From IMG/VR virus record IMGVR_UViG_3300027973_000028, positions 98,467 through 162,466 of that record: a stretch of DNA of 64,000 bases. One strand, given 5' to 3'. The notes under the pieces are model-generated. The model saw nothing but the letters and a program-made list of their open reading frames with translations, ran no database searches and was not told the DNA's origin. Position 1 is the first letter of the stretch. Each line of letters begins with the position of its first letter. Shown here piece after piece: positions 1 to 7,708 of this stretch. The stretch is from a virus. A program made the translations under genes and the position numbers.

Positions 1-269
1 CCAGCCAATAATCTATTTAAACACGTGTGCTCATTTATCATAAAATTATTTTCAAAAGTTTCTTTAATTCTACACATTAAAGAGTTAAATTCTTTTATTG
101 GAAAACTTATTTTATAATTAAACCACTTGTGATCAATGTCTTTTTGCCAGCCAAGTTCAGGGTCTATGTCGTTAATTGCCTTATTGTAAAATTCTATTTC
201 TTTTTCTGAAAGAAAATAGTTGTAAACATATATATCTTCACCAAGTTTTTTAAAATTTTTATGAAACAC
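1..269 (-). CDS. Partial gene running off the left edge, possible 2OG-oxygenase N-terminus
   Basis: The frame stays open from a GTG at 269 to the window edge, so the 3' part is missing. The start is supported by AAGGA about six bases upstream. The visible 89 residues begin V-F-H-K-N-F-K-K-L-G and continue D-I-Y-V-Y-N-Y-F-L-S-E-K-E-I. That resembles the N-terminal strand and helix that precede the double-stranded beta helix in the 2-oxoglutarate/Fe(II) oxygenases downstream. No iron-binding residues are inside the window, so the family call is inference from resemblance and context. Confidence 0.5.
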   Translation of the reverse strand, partial: MFHKNFKKLGEDIYVYNYFLSEKEIEFYNKAINDIDPELGWQKDIDHKWFNYKISFPIKEFNSLMCRIKETFENNFMINEHTCLNRLLA

Positions 270-296
270 AAAAATCCTTAATCTAAGCTATTAATT

Positions 297-569
297 TCAC
301 CAAAGCCAAGGTGGCTGACTAGTAAAAACATTATACTCTAGGTTGAAAACATCTCCTATTTGTGGATACTTTCCACGAATATTATTGTCATAATCATAGC
401 ATCTTTTAAAGTGTACATTTGGATGATTTAATTGTTTTGTATAATATTCTTCCCATTTTTCAATTGATCCTAGAATCGTTGTTGCGTCACTGTCTTCTGT
501 GTTTTCTTGAAAATCTTCTAAAACCATTATAACAACATTCATTTTATTTAAAAGAGCATAACTCGCCAT
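297..569 (-). CDS. Small hypothetical phage protein (90 aa)
   Basis: It has an acidic, Tyr/Trp-rich sequence ending in a G-D-V-F-N-L-E-Y-N-V-F style segment and P-P-W-L-W. This recalls the short phage proteins ending in 'IGxxYD...F..P.P.W' that sit next to fibre or capsid genes. The function is unknown. The gene lies in the same orientation as the oxygenase cluster, with a short gap on each side. Confidence 0.6.
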   Translation of the reverse strand: MASYALLNKMNVVIMVLEDFQENTEDSDATTILGSIEKWEEYYTKQLNHPNVHFKRCYDYDNNIRGKYPQIGDVFNLEYNVFTSQPPWLW

Positions 570-638
570 AATTAAAATTAACCTTTTTTAAAAATATATT
601 TTTTATAGGAACATTATATCATATTATCTTATATATTA

Positions 639-1391
639 TTAATGTTCTGATTCTATATTATTTACTTTATTTAAAAATTTTCTTTCTTTTGGCCATCTAT
701 TTGCTAACTCTTTATTTTTTGAAAAAAATCCTTGAGATACAAATCGATCTCCACTTATAACCGGTAGCACTTCGTGAGCAGCGTCTTCGATTCCAACATC
801 AGACCATATCAAAAGAGAATTTGCTTTTGGCTTAAAGTTAAAACCTGTCATTGGCATATTGAAATTGCCGCCTTCGTAATCATCATTAATGTAATAAACT
901 GAAGAGAAATCAGTTCCTGCATTTTTTTCAGGTAAGATGGTTCCGTCACAATGAAGCTTCATATGACTGCCAGTCGCAGCATGGGCTAGCCATGGTTCGG
1001 TTTCTCTGTATATTGTATCGCCCCATATATCAAAAATTATTTCTTCAGTTTTTTGCTGTATGCTTTCAAGTATATCGTAAACTTGACCATAAGTAGGTAT
1101 GGCCATAGATATTTTATAGTTATCACCATGTCTAGTATCTTCCGGATATGGTTCATCTATTTGACCACTATTAAATAAAATATATTCTTCTTCTGACATT
1201 AAAAATGAACGTTTAAATTTTACATCTGGATTTTTTGTATGGGTATATTCTTTCCATCTTATTGGTCCACCATACCCAACGAATTCAAAATTATCTTTTT
1301 TTTCTATGCAGTACTTATGTACAGTTTCTCTTTCTTCTTCTAAAAGAAAATCTGTGAATATAGTTATCATTGGAGTGTAAACTTTTTTCAT
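639..1391 (-). CDS. 2-oxoglutarate/Fe(II)-dependent oxygenase family protein
   Basis: This 250-residue protein shows the prolyl-hydroxylase-like core. It has H-M-K-L-H-C-D-G (His-x-Asp) followed by Y-Y-I-N-D-D-Y-E-G-G-N-F, then K-P-K-A-N-S-L-L-I-W, and a distal A-A-H-E-V-L-P-V-x-x-G-D-R that supplies the second His and the 2OG-binding Arg. Members hydroxylate proteins, nucleobases or small molecules; the substrate here is unknown. It is a tandem paralogue of the next gene (1406-2095), with long shared stretches such as D-F-S-S-V-Y-Y and R-F-V-S-Q-G-F-F-S. It belongs to a run of oxygenase genes transcribed leftward after the fibre genes. Confidence 0.85.
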   Translation of the reverse strand: MKKVYTPMITIFTDFLLEEERETVHKYCIEKKDNFEFVGYGGPIRWKEYTHTKNPDVKFKRSFLMSEEEYILFNSGQIDEPYPEDTRHGDNYKISMAIPTYGQVYDILESIQQKTEEIIFDIWGDTIYRETEPWLAHAATGSHMKLHCDGTILPEKNAGTDFSSVYYINDDYEGGNFNMPMTGFNFKPKANSLLIWSDVGIEDAAHEVLPVISGDRFVSQGFFSKNKELANRWPKERKFLNKVNNIESEH

Positions 1392-1405
1392 ATTTTATTT
1401 ATCCT

Positions 1406-2095
1406 TTAAATTATTGAAAAAAATCCTTGAGAAACAAATCTATCTCCGTTTAAAACGGGAAGCACTTCGTGTGCCATATCTTCGTGGCCAGAATTAGACC
1501 ACATAACAAGAGAATTGGCTAATGGTTTAAAGTTAAAACCCATCATCGGCATGCTGAAATTCCCACCCTCATAATCATCGTTTACATAATAAACCGAAGA
1601 AAAGTCTGTTGATGCATCCCTGTTGGCTATAAAGGTTCCATCACAATGTAACTTCATGTGATCTCCAATTGAAGAATGCGTTAACCATGGACCACTTTCT
1701 CTAAATGTTTTGTGGCCATATGCATCAAGAATTATTTGTTCAGTTTTTTTAAGCATGTGTGTTAGGGTTTCGTGTATCAAGCCATGCGTAGGTATGTCCA
1801 TATACATCTTATAATTATCGCCGTGCTTGCTATCCTCAGGGTATGGTTCTTCTATCTTGCCATTGGTAAACGAAGAGTACTCGTCTTCTGTCATCAAAAA
1901 TGATCGTTTAAATTTTAAGTTTGCATTTTTTGAATGCGTGTACTCCCTCCATCTTACCGCAGACCCATACCCAACAAACTCAAAGTTATCTTTATTTTGC
2001 CTACAATATTTGTCTACAATTTCCCAATCATTTTTTGCAAGGAAGTCAGTGAATATGCTTATCGTGGGAAAATCTTTTTTAATTAAGTTATTCAT
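1406..2095 (-). CDS. 2-oxoglutarate/Fe(II)-dependent oxygenase family protein, tandem paralogue
   Basis: The open frame extends to 2161, but the ATG at 2095 (M-N-N-L-I-K-K-D) matches the N-terminus of the neighbouring paralogue and limits overlap with the upstream gene to a few bases. Core motifs are H-M-K-L-H-C-D-G, Y-Y-V-N-D-D-Y-E-G-G-N-F and M-A-H-E-V-L-P-V-L-N-G-D-R. The close similarity to 639-1391 points to a recent duplication. The substrate is unknown. Confidence 0.83.
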   Translation of the reverse strand: MNNLIKKDFPTISIFTDFLAKNDWEIVDKYCRQNKDNFEFVGYGSAVRWREYTHSKNANLKFKRSFLMTEDEYSSFTNGKIEEPYPEDSKHGDNYKMYMDIPTHGLIHETLTHMLKKTEQIILDAYGHKTFRESGPWLTHSSIGDHMKLHCDGTFIANRDASTDFSSVYYVNDDYEGGNFSMPMMGFNFKPLANSLVMWSNSGHEDMAHEVLPVLNGDRFVSQGFFSII

Positions 2096-2765
2096 AATAA
2101 AATTTTCCAGATGATAAAGCTGAAGGTGGATTATCCTTATGCCAAACATTAATAACAACAACTCTTCTAACTCCTGATATAGGAGGAGTTGTGTTGTGTA
2201 TTACGTGACCTGCATCGAATATTATTAGCCTATTCGGCATACAGGCAATTCTTTCTCTAAGCTCTATAGGAACCACTAATGGATTCATGTTTTCTTTTTC
2301 AAGAGCTTTTTCAGAATCCTCTGATATAGCTGTCGGATGAAGTTCTAAAAAACCACCAACAACATCGTTTGTTTCTGGATAATATACACAGCCGATTATT
2401 GGGCCCCTGAATACTTTAGTGTCAGCGTATAAAAAAGTATCTTCATCTACATGAACATCTAAGAATTGTCCTGGCTTAAAAGTTCTAGTCCAATACTCAA
2501 ATCCACATAATTCCTCAATTGGAAAAGGAAGATTGTTTTCCCAAACTGCCCTAATTAGTCTTTTTCTTGGCGTATTTGCCTCAGATTTATGCCAGCCATC
2601 CCAAAACATATACGGGGCAAAGCAGTCGCACAGCTCGTCGTGATACCCATTCAAGACTGTCGCAATGCGTTCTTCATTGCCCATTGACTCTGGGAAAAAG
2701 TCTTTTGTATATTTAATTTCATCCAATAACATTGGATCTTTTATAAAATCATCTAAAATAATCAT
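2088..2765 (-). CDS. 2-oxoglutarate/Fe(II)-dependent oxygenase-like protein
   Basis: This 225-residue protein contains F-L-D-V-H-V-D-E-D (His-x-Asp), a G-G-F-L-E-L-H-P strand, and I-I-F-D-A-G-H-V-I-H-N-T-T-P-P-I-S-G-V-R-R, giving the distal His and Arg. It is more divergent than the tandem pair next to it and carries extra N-terminal sequence rich in aromatic residues. Its last bases overlap the start of the following oxygenase gene, so the two are probably translationally coupled. The substrate is unknown. Confidence 0.8.
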   Translation of the reverse strand: MIILDDFIKDPMLLDEIKYTKDFFPESMGNEERIATVLNGYHDELCDCFAPYMFWDGWHKSEANTPRKRLIRAVWENNLPFPIEELCGFEYWTRTFKPGQFLDVHVDEDTFLYADTKVFRGPIIGCVYYPETNDVVGGFLELHPTAISEDSEKALEKENMNPLVVPIELRERIACMPNRLIIFDAGHVIHNTTPPISGVRRVVVINVWHKDNPPSALSSGKFYYE

Positions 2766-2778
2766 AATTTATATAGTA

Positions 2779-3498
2779 CTACAGTTTGACCGCATATGTA
2801 ACAGCAGCGCCTGTTGGATTGTGATATACGCATGAATTTTCTGTATTTTTAAGTTTTTCGTGAACTTCGTGAAAGTCTGTAAAAACAGATTCATCTCTAT
2901 ACAGAGAATCCGTGCCAGTATAAAGTATCATCATAGTGCCGTTTTTATTTAACATATTAAAGAACTCAACAACACTATCGGGATCATGGAGCACATCGTG
3001 CACACTCATGCATATAAAATCGTATGTTTCTTTTGTGCCGAGCTCTACTTCTTGCATTGAAAGAATATTATAATTCCAATTTTCATTATCTTTTTTTATT
3101 ATTCTTTCAAATAAATTTAACTGATAATTATTTAATAATGTTAGTTTACACTTTTTATGCATTAGTCTCAATAACCCCGTATTGAACGCGGGCAATGTCA
3201 TCAAACAGGTTTTTGGATTGGCTGTTAAAAATCCAAATTCATGAGTATTTGCCGCATAGTGATACGCTTGATTAGTGTTCCAAAAATGACTTTCTTGGCT
3301 AAATACATCAAAATACCAAATAAGAAAATCCATCCCCGATGCTATCTTTCTTTTGTCTAGATCTAGGGTGTCTAAATATTCTTTTACATTTTTACTTTTT
3401 TGTATTGATTCTTCGACTGATTCTATATCTGTATATTTTATTAAGTTTACTAAATTATCAAAATAATCTTTTTCATACATCATCTTTGATAGCTCCAA
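2779..3498 (-). CDS. Probable class I SAM-dependent methyltransferase-like protein
   Basis: The C-terminal half fits a Rossmann-like methyltransferase. It has a strand and acidic loop near L-T-L-L-N-N-Y, then an E-x-G-T-K-E-T-Y-D-F-I-C-M-S-V-H-D-V-L-H-D-P strand typical of motif IV/post IV, then L-N-K-N-G-T-M-M-I-L-Y. The glycine-rich SAM loop is not a textbook GxGxG, so catalysis is unproven. It lies between oxygenase genes, which suits a shared role in modifying a glycan, nucleotide or virion component. The fold assignment is inference from pattern only. Confidence 0.5.
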   Translation of the reverse strand: MELSKMMYEKDYFDNLVNLIKYTDIESVEESIQKSKNVKEYLDTLDLDKRKIASGMDFLIWYFDVFSQESHFWNTNQAYHYAANTHEFGFLTANPKTCLMTLPAFNTGLLRLMHKKCKLTLLNNYQLNLFERIIKKDNENWNYNILSMQEVELGTKETYDFICMSVHDVLHDPDSVVEFFNMLNKNGTMMILYTGTDSLYRDESVFTDFHEVHEKLKNTENSCVYHNPTGAAVTYAVKL

Positions 3499-3769
3499 TC
3501 GCTAGTTGTCGCATATGCCAAAGTCTTCTTATGTTTCCTATTAAAGAGATTCGTTGATTTTTTAAATATAGATAACATGGGTCTTGACCTATATTTATCT
3601 TGCCAGACTCAACATCGTCTATTGGGGCTATTGTTAATAGTCTAGCAGCAGATATAATTTCATCTATGGTGTATAAATCTATATTTGATCCATCTAAACT
3701 AATACAATATAAATAAAAAGAAATTTTGTTATCTATATACTCCAAGTCTTTTATCGCATTATATCTCAT
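3473..3769 (-). CDS. Hypothetical protein (98 aa)
   Basis: This short protein overlaps its neighbours by about 26 and 4 bases, as expected inside a tightly packed operon. It starts M-R-Y-N-A-I-K-D-L-E-Y-I-D and contains a Q-D-P-C-Y-L-Y-L-K-N-Q-R-I-S-L-I segment. I recognise no domain. The overlap and consistent orientation support it as a real gene. Confidence 0.6.
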   Translation of the reverse strand: MRYNAIKDLEYIDNKISFYLYCISLDGSNIDLYTIDEIISAARLLTIAPIDDVESGKINIGQDPCYLYLKNQRISLIGNIRRLWHMRQLAIGAIKDDV

Positions 3770-3972
3770 GTTAGATCTTCTATTTTTGGAGATAAGGGCA
3801 AGATTATATATCTGTTCATTTCTGCAAAATCACTCGTTAGCACGTATTCTCTGGTCGTGCCACCATTTTCCATAATTATATTTTCATCTTCATCAGAGTA
3901 TGATGGAATAAAATTATCCATCTTTTCTGTAAATTCATGTATAAGTTCTTCACTAACCTTTTTGGGTTCCAT
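3766..3972 (-). CDS. Hypothetical protein (68 aa)
   Basis: A small acidic protein with no recognisable domain. It overlaps the next gene by four bases in an ATG-over-stop arrangement and follows the previous gene by one base, indicating cotranslation in the left-end operon. Confidence 0.55.
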   Translation of the reverse strand: MEPKKVSEELIHEFTEKMDNFIPSYSDEDENIIMENGGTTREYVLTSDFAEMNRYIILPLSPKIEDLT

Positions 3973-3973
3973 G

Positions 3974-4201
3974 TTAACTTATTTTTTTAAGAGCTACAAT
4001 TTGATTGTAAAGAGATGTTATTGCATCTGTTTGCATTTGAGATTTTTCTTCTTCACCCAAAAGATCACTTAATGAATTTGATGCCATTGCTTTTTCCATA
4101 TCTTTTCCAAGAAGAAGACATAGTTTATAAATAGATTTTGTTAAATATATACTGGTTTTCTGCTTAATCAAATTAAGCTCTTCTTGCCCAAGAGCAGCCA
4201 T
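3974..4201 (-). CDS. Hypothetical helical protein (75 aa)
   Basis: It is mostly helical and charged, with heptad-like leucine/isoleucine spacing (E-E-L-N-L-I-K-Q-K and later I-T-S-L-Y-N-Q-I-V-A-L). It starts in the overlap with the stop codon of the oxygenase gene upstream. Function unknown. Confidence 0.6.
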   Translation of the reverse strand: MAALGQEELNLIKQKTSIYLTKSIYKLCLLLGKDMEKAMASNSLSDLLGEEEKSQMQTDAITSLYNQIVALKKIS

Positions 4202-5094
4202 TAGTACTGCTCCATATTTAGTGCCACAAGATACTGTAGTGAATCCTCTTTGTATCCTTTTCCTTCAATTTGTTTTAGATAGTCTTGTCTAAGAAATGGA
4301 AGATAAAGATTTACCTCCATTGTAGAATTTGCTGGGTCTTTCAGCGGATCAAGAACATGTTCATTAAGTTCTTTGTTTGGACTACCATGACAATACCAAC
4401 CGAGATAGGCGTATCTTACTCCGTTGTCTGTAGGTCTTATTTGATGCGCTGCCATATAATCACTAGGGAACATTAATACATCTCCCTTTTTAGGAGAATA
4501 GTCTATATCTAAATAGGGGAAAAAATGAGAGCCTCCTGTAAAGTTTTTTCCATTAAGTTCGGCGTCTGTTTCAACATTATCATTTATATAGAATATTGTT
4601 CCAACTACATTTTTCATGGCTAGCTGCTGACTTGGATGCGGGACGCCATACATATAATCTGTTTGTATATCTGCGTGTGGGCCCATATAAACATTAGATT
4701 TATATTGAGTTATGTGACCTCTGCTCTGCCACCAAACACATTTGTATACCAATGGAAATATTTCTATATATTTTAATAAGCATTTATATTTAACTTCATC
4801 AATAAAAGCCAAAGTTTTTATTGCGTGCAGTTCTTTATCTCTATGAATTCTTGTTGCCCTATATGGCATTTGTTCAATTTGCTCAATCGGAAAAAAGTAT
4901 CCACTATTATTTACGTAAACTTGTTCCCCCGTATTTGGATGGATAGTAAGTGAATACATTTCTGCTTTTTCTTGTTCTATACTTCTTTCGCAAAAACCAT
5001 ACATCCAATCCCAGTCTATGGTGGCAGTATTTTCGAAAAGAACGACTCCACCACCAAGATGTTTTGGCTCTACATCAACGTAATTCATTGTCAT
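4201..5094 (-). CDS. 2-oxoglutarate/Fe(II)-dependent oxygenase family protein (297 aa)
   Basis: The longest oxygenase of the left cluster. It has Y-M-G-P-H-A-D-I-Q (His-x-Asp), V-G-T-I-F-Y-I-N-D-N, F-T-G-G-S-H-F-F-P, then K-K-G-D-V-L-M-F-P, M-A-A-H-Q-I-R-P and G-V-R-Y-A-Y, supplying the distal His and Arg. A long N-terminal domain (roughly residues 1-130) has no clear match. The order of motifs is that of phage prolyl-4-hydroxylase-like proteins. The substrate is unknown. Confidence 0.83.
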   Translation of the reverse strand: MTMNYVDVEPKHLGGGVVLFENTATIDWDWMYGFCERSIEQEKAEMYSLTIHPNTGEQVYVNNSGYFFPIEQIEQMPYRATRIHRDKELHAIKTLAFIDEVKYKCLLKYIEIFPLVYKCVWWQSRGHITQYKSNVYMGPHADIQTDYMYGVPHPSQQLAMKNVVGTIFYINDNVETDAELNGKNFTGGSHFFPYLDIDYSPKKGDVLMFPSDYMAAHQIRPTDNGVRYAYLGWYCHGSPNKELNEHVLDPLKDPANSTMEVNLYLPFLRQDYLKQIEGKGYKEDSLQYLVALNMEQY

Positions 5095-5812
5095 TATTTT
5101 CTCCTGATTTATCGTCTAATTCTGCTAGTTTTAACATGCCCTTAACTCCTGGCCCAATTTTATTACCATCTGCATCTAAGCCAGTTTTTATTCCCTTTAC
5201 CCATGTCCATGGTTTATCTTTTGAATTTTGCATTTTGAGATCATTATATTTTCTTCTTGATTCTTCTAATTCTTTGTTGTCCCATCTATTTACTACTTCA
5301 AACTCAACACTCGGTAGTAAGTCTGTTGGATAGATAGTAAAGAATAAAAATGGACTTCCCTTAGGGAATACAACAGGTTCATTTACCTTATGAATTACCC
5401 AATTTGTTTGAACTTCATCTGGCCACCAGCCAGAAGGGATGCTTGCGGTCATCGGTGACGCACCATCTACATAATAATTTGGCGAACCAGTTGTCCACAA
5501 ACTATAACCTTCTTCTGTGTTTATTGCCCAACCAGTTGCGATTGATATCATTCCATGTATATTTGAGTGAGCAAAATTAAATCCATTGTGAACGCCTCCA
5601 CTAATTATTCTTGCTGGGCTTGCTCCCCCGTCCCAAATTACCACTAGTTCTTCTGGGAGTATCATTTCCCAACCGCTAACATTTGCTGTAGTTACTGGTG
5701 TGCATTGGTATGCGTGTTTGTTATAGGTATTATCCATCCAATCTCTTTTAAGGCGGGACTGCCTTATTTCGACTGAGTTGTTATGAGTTCTTGATAGTAT
5801 TATTTTTGTCAT
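5075..5812 (-). CDS. DUF6065 family protein
   Basis: The 245-residue sequence carries the pattern I associate with DUF6065: an N-terminal R-D-W-M-D near Y-Q-C-x-P, then V-S-G-W-E-M-I-L-P, V-I-W-D-G-G, an F-A-H-S-N-I-H-G strand, Y-S-L-W-T-T-G-S-P-N, W-W-P-D-E-V-Q-T-N-W and F-P-K-G-S-P-F-L-F-F. The family has no established function but recurs in phages and bacteria near oxygenases and glycan-modification genes. Here it is flanked by oxygenases on both sides and overlaps one of them by 20 bases. The family call is from memory of the motif pattern, not a search. Confidence 0.7.
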   Translation of the reverse strand: MTKIILSRTHNNSVEIRQSRLKRDWMDNTYNKHAYQCTPVTTANVSGWEMILPEELVVIWDGGASPARIISGGVHNGFNFAHSNIHGMISIATGWAINTEEGYSLWTTGSPNYYVDGASPMTASIPSGWWPDEVQTNWVIHKVNEPVVFPKGSPFLFFTIYPTDLLPSVEFEVVNRWDNKELEESRRKYNDLKMQNSKDKPWTWVKGIKTGLDADGNKIGPGVKGMLKLAELDDKSGENNDNELR

Positions 5813-5813
5813 G

Positions 5814-6563
5814 CTAAATACCTAAAAATATATAATCTGAATCTAAATTTTTTATTGGTCCAGGCATTTGGCCATAAAATCTTGGACCTCGACCGGCATC
5901 TGGATCTGCTGGTGACCCATCTAAATTATGCCCATATTGAAATCCTTTATGAGTTCTCTCGTTATAGTCGAACATTGTAACAACTGAATATTTTGTGCCA
6001 GATACGACTGGTAACGAACTATGTGCATAAATGTATGTTGAGGGAAACAATATTATGTCTCCAACTTTTGGTTTTATTTTAAATCTAAGTGTATCAAAAA
6101 CCAATTCTCCACCATCATAATTATCATTTAAATAAGCCACAGATGATACAGTACAATTGTAGCTATAGCCATGATCTGCATGCGCAGAGAAGTGTTCTCC
6201 TGGAACATATTTAACAAAATTAAAGCTTTCCATAAAATCCATTTTTATACCGTGTCTTACCTCATAATCATAAAGGCATTCAAGTAGTGGAGATTTTACT
6301 GCTTCGCAAACCTCTTTGATTTCTTTTTGTTCTGGAGAATTTTCCCAAACGGTGTTATCTGGATGTATTTTAAAATCACTACAATTTCTATAACTTTTGT
6401 TTTTATTTAAATCCCCAGTTGTTCCCAAATCCCATTTAAATCTATCATTAGTGGATTTTTCCAATGCAAGCTCAAGTTTATCTATTAGGCTTTCTGCATC
6501 AGGGATGGCTCCTCTGTAGACTATAACACCTAATCTTGCATCAAAAACATATTGTGGGTTCAT
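5814..6563 (-). CDS. 2-oxoglutarate/Fe(II)-dependent oxygenase, prolyl-4-hydroxylase-like
   Basis: A clear member of the superfamily at 249 residues. It has F-S-A-H-A-D-H-G (His-x-Asp), V-A-Y-L-N-D-N-Y-D-G-G-E-L-V-F, K-P-K-V-G-D-I-I-L-F-P, Y-A-H-S-S-L-P-V-V-S-G-T-K-Y, with Lys in place of the usual Arg of G-x-R-Y at the 2OG carboxylate position. It begins the left-end run on the minus strand, opposite the divergently transcribed oxygenase at 6644. The substrate is unknown. Confidence 0.86.
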   Translation of the reverse strand: MNPQYVFDARLGVIVYRGAIPDAESLIDKLELALEKSTNDRFKWDLGTTGDLNKNKSYRNCSDFKIHPDNTVWENSPEQKEIKEVCEAVKSPLLECLYDYEVRHGIKMDFMESFNFVKYVPGEHFSAHADHGYSYNCTVSSVAYLNDNYDGGELVFDTLRFKIKPKVGDIILFPSTYIYAHSSLPVVSGTKYSVVTMFDYNERTHKGFQYGHNLDGSPADPDAGRGPRFYGQMPGPIKNLDSDYIFLGI

Positions 6564-6643
6564 AATTATCTATCTCCGATAAATGTGTGATATAATTTAT
6601 TAAAAGCAAAGCCCATTATACCACAATTTTTGGAGAGCTAATT

Positions 6644-7285
6644 ATGTTTAATGAAGAAATAACAGAAGAAAAACCCTGGAAAGTTCTGCCTGGAACATTT
6701 GGAAATTCTACCGATAATATTAAAATTATAGAAAATTTTATTGAAAAAGAGGATTTGTTATCTTTACAAAATTTTGTAAAAAAAATAGATGAATGGGACA
6801 ACTCAAGAGGAAGTGAATATCATGAAGACGGAACTATTAAATATGGTGCCGACGTTTGGTTAAATAGGACTTGTAGTTCTTATATTGTAAAAAAATTAGA
6901 TAGAAATATTTATGATCTAATTGATTTTTATATTGATAAAATGACTGAAAGTATAAACAGTAATTATAATTGTATTGTTGAAAAAAGACCACCAGTCATT
7001 GTTTGTTGGCGACCTGGAGATTTTCAGATAGCACACGCCGACAAACAGCTTCAAGATGGAAGACCGAATGCTTTTCCAGATTATGACATTAATTCATTAT
7101 TTTATATTAATGATGACTATATCGGGGGAGAATTATTCTATACCCAACATGGTAAAAAGTTAAAGCCAGTAGCAGGTATGGCAGTATCACATCCTGGAGA
7201 TGTGAATTACATACATGGAGTAACTCCAGTACTATCCGGAGTTAGATGGGTTATCCCAGCCTTCTATGCTGTTAAATCTTTTTAA
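6644..7285 (+). CDS. 2-oxoglutarate/Fe(II)-dependent oxygenase, lone plus-strand gene in the late block
   Basis: This is the only plus-strand gene in the first 44 kb. It has Q-I-A-H-A-D-K-Q (His-x-Asp), S-L-F-Y-I-N-D-D-Y-I-G-G-E-L-F-Y, K-P-V-A-G-M-A-V-S-H, Y-I-H-G-V-T-P-V-L-S-G-V-R-W, giving the complete facial triad and Arg. It sits head-to-head with the oxygenase at 5814-6563 and converges on the F-F-x-P-P protein at 7291, with only five bases between the stop codons. Its inverted orientation suggests independent acquisition or expression. Confidence 0.85.
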   Translation: MFNEEITEEKPWKVLPGTFGNSTDNIKIIENFIEKEDLLSLQNFVKKIDEWDNSRGSEYHEDGTIKYGADVWLNRTCSSYIVKKLDRNIYDLIDFYIDKMTESINSNYNCIVEKRPPVIVCWRPGDFQIAHADKQLQDGRPNAFPDYDINSLFYINDDYIGGELFYTQHGKKLKPVAGMAVSHPGDVNYIHGVTPVLSGVRWVIPAFYAVKSF

Positions 7286-7290
7286 TAAGA

Positions 7291-7707
7291 TTATTTAAAT
7301 CCTGGAGGACTAAAGAAAGCTGGAGGACCAAAGAATCCTGGGGGGGCAAAGAACCCTGGAGGAGCGAAGAATCCTGGAGGACTAAAGAACCCTGGAGGAC
7401 CAAAAAATCCTGGAGGACTAAAGAATGCTGGAGGACCGAAGAACCCTGGTGGAGCAAAGAAAGCTGGAGGAGAGAAAGCTCCTACAGTATAATTAATTGC
7501 CGTTCCCAAAGGAGTTACAGTTGTGTCGGTAATCGCTGGAGTTACAACATCATTTAAGCCTGAATTTTGTGTTGGGGTTGTTGTTACTGATCCAACAGTA
7601 AAACCAGCAGCGGTTATTGTTGTATTAGCTGTAGTCTTCGCGGTACCTTCTGCAACTGTAGGTTTAGCTTTTTTTCTATTCTGTTTTTTACCTGAATTTT
7701 CAGCCAT
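7291..7707 (-). CDS. F-F-x-P-P hexapeptide repeat protein (138 aa), unbroken paralogue
   Basis: A basic N-terminus (G-K-K-Q-N-R-K-K-A-K-P) leads into a Thr-rich segment and then about ten tandem copies of (A/G)-F-F-(A/G/S)-P-P. The encoding DNA is an 18-base tandem repeat. Its function is unknown; the position beside a fibre gene suggests a virion surface or adhesion role. It is the paralogue of 16368-16920: both share T-V-G-S-V-T-T-T and the P-L-G-T-A-I-N-Y-T-V-G-A-F-S-P-P segment. This copy reads A-E-G-T with an ordinary GGT Gly codon where the other copy carries the CGGA frame break, so it is an internal control for that finding. Confidence 0.8.
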   Translation of the reverse strand: MAENSGKKQNRKKAKPTVAEGTAKTTANTTITAAGFTVGSVTTTPTQNSGLNDVVTPAITDTTVTPLGTAINYTVGAFSPPAFFAPPGFFGPPAFFSPPGFFGPPGFFSPPGFFAPPGFFAPPGFFGPPAFFSPPGFK

Positions 7708-7708
7708 A

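Noticed and set aside
7300-7480. CRISPR-like array in the regularly spaced repeats
   Set aside because: The repeats are 18-base in-frame units encoding F-F-x-P-P, with no spacers.
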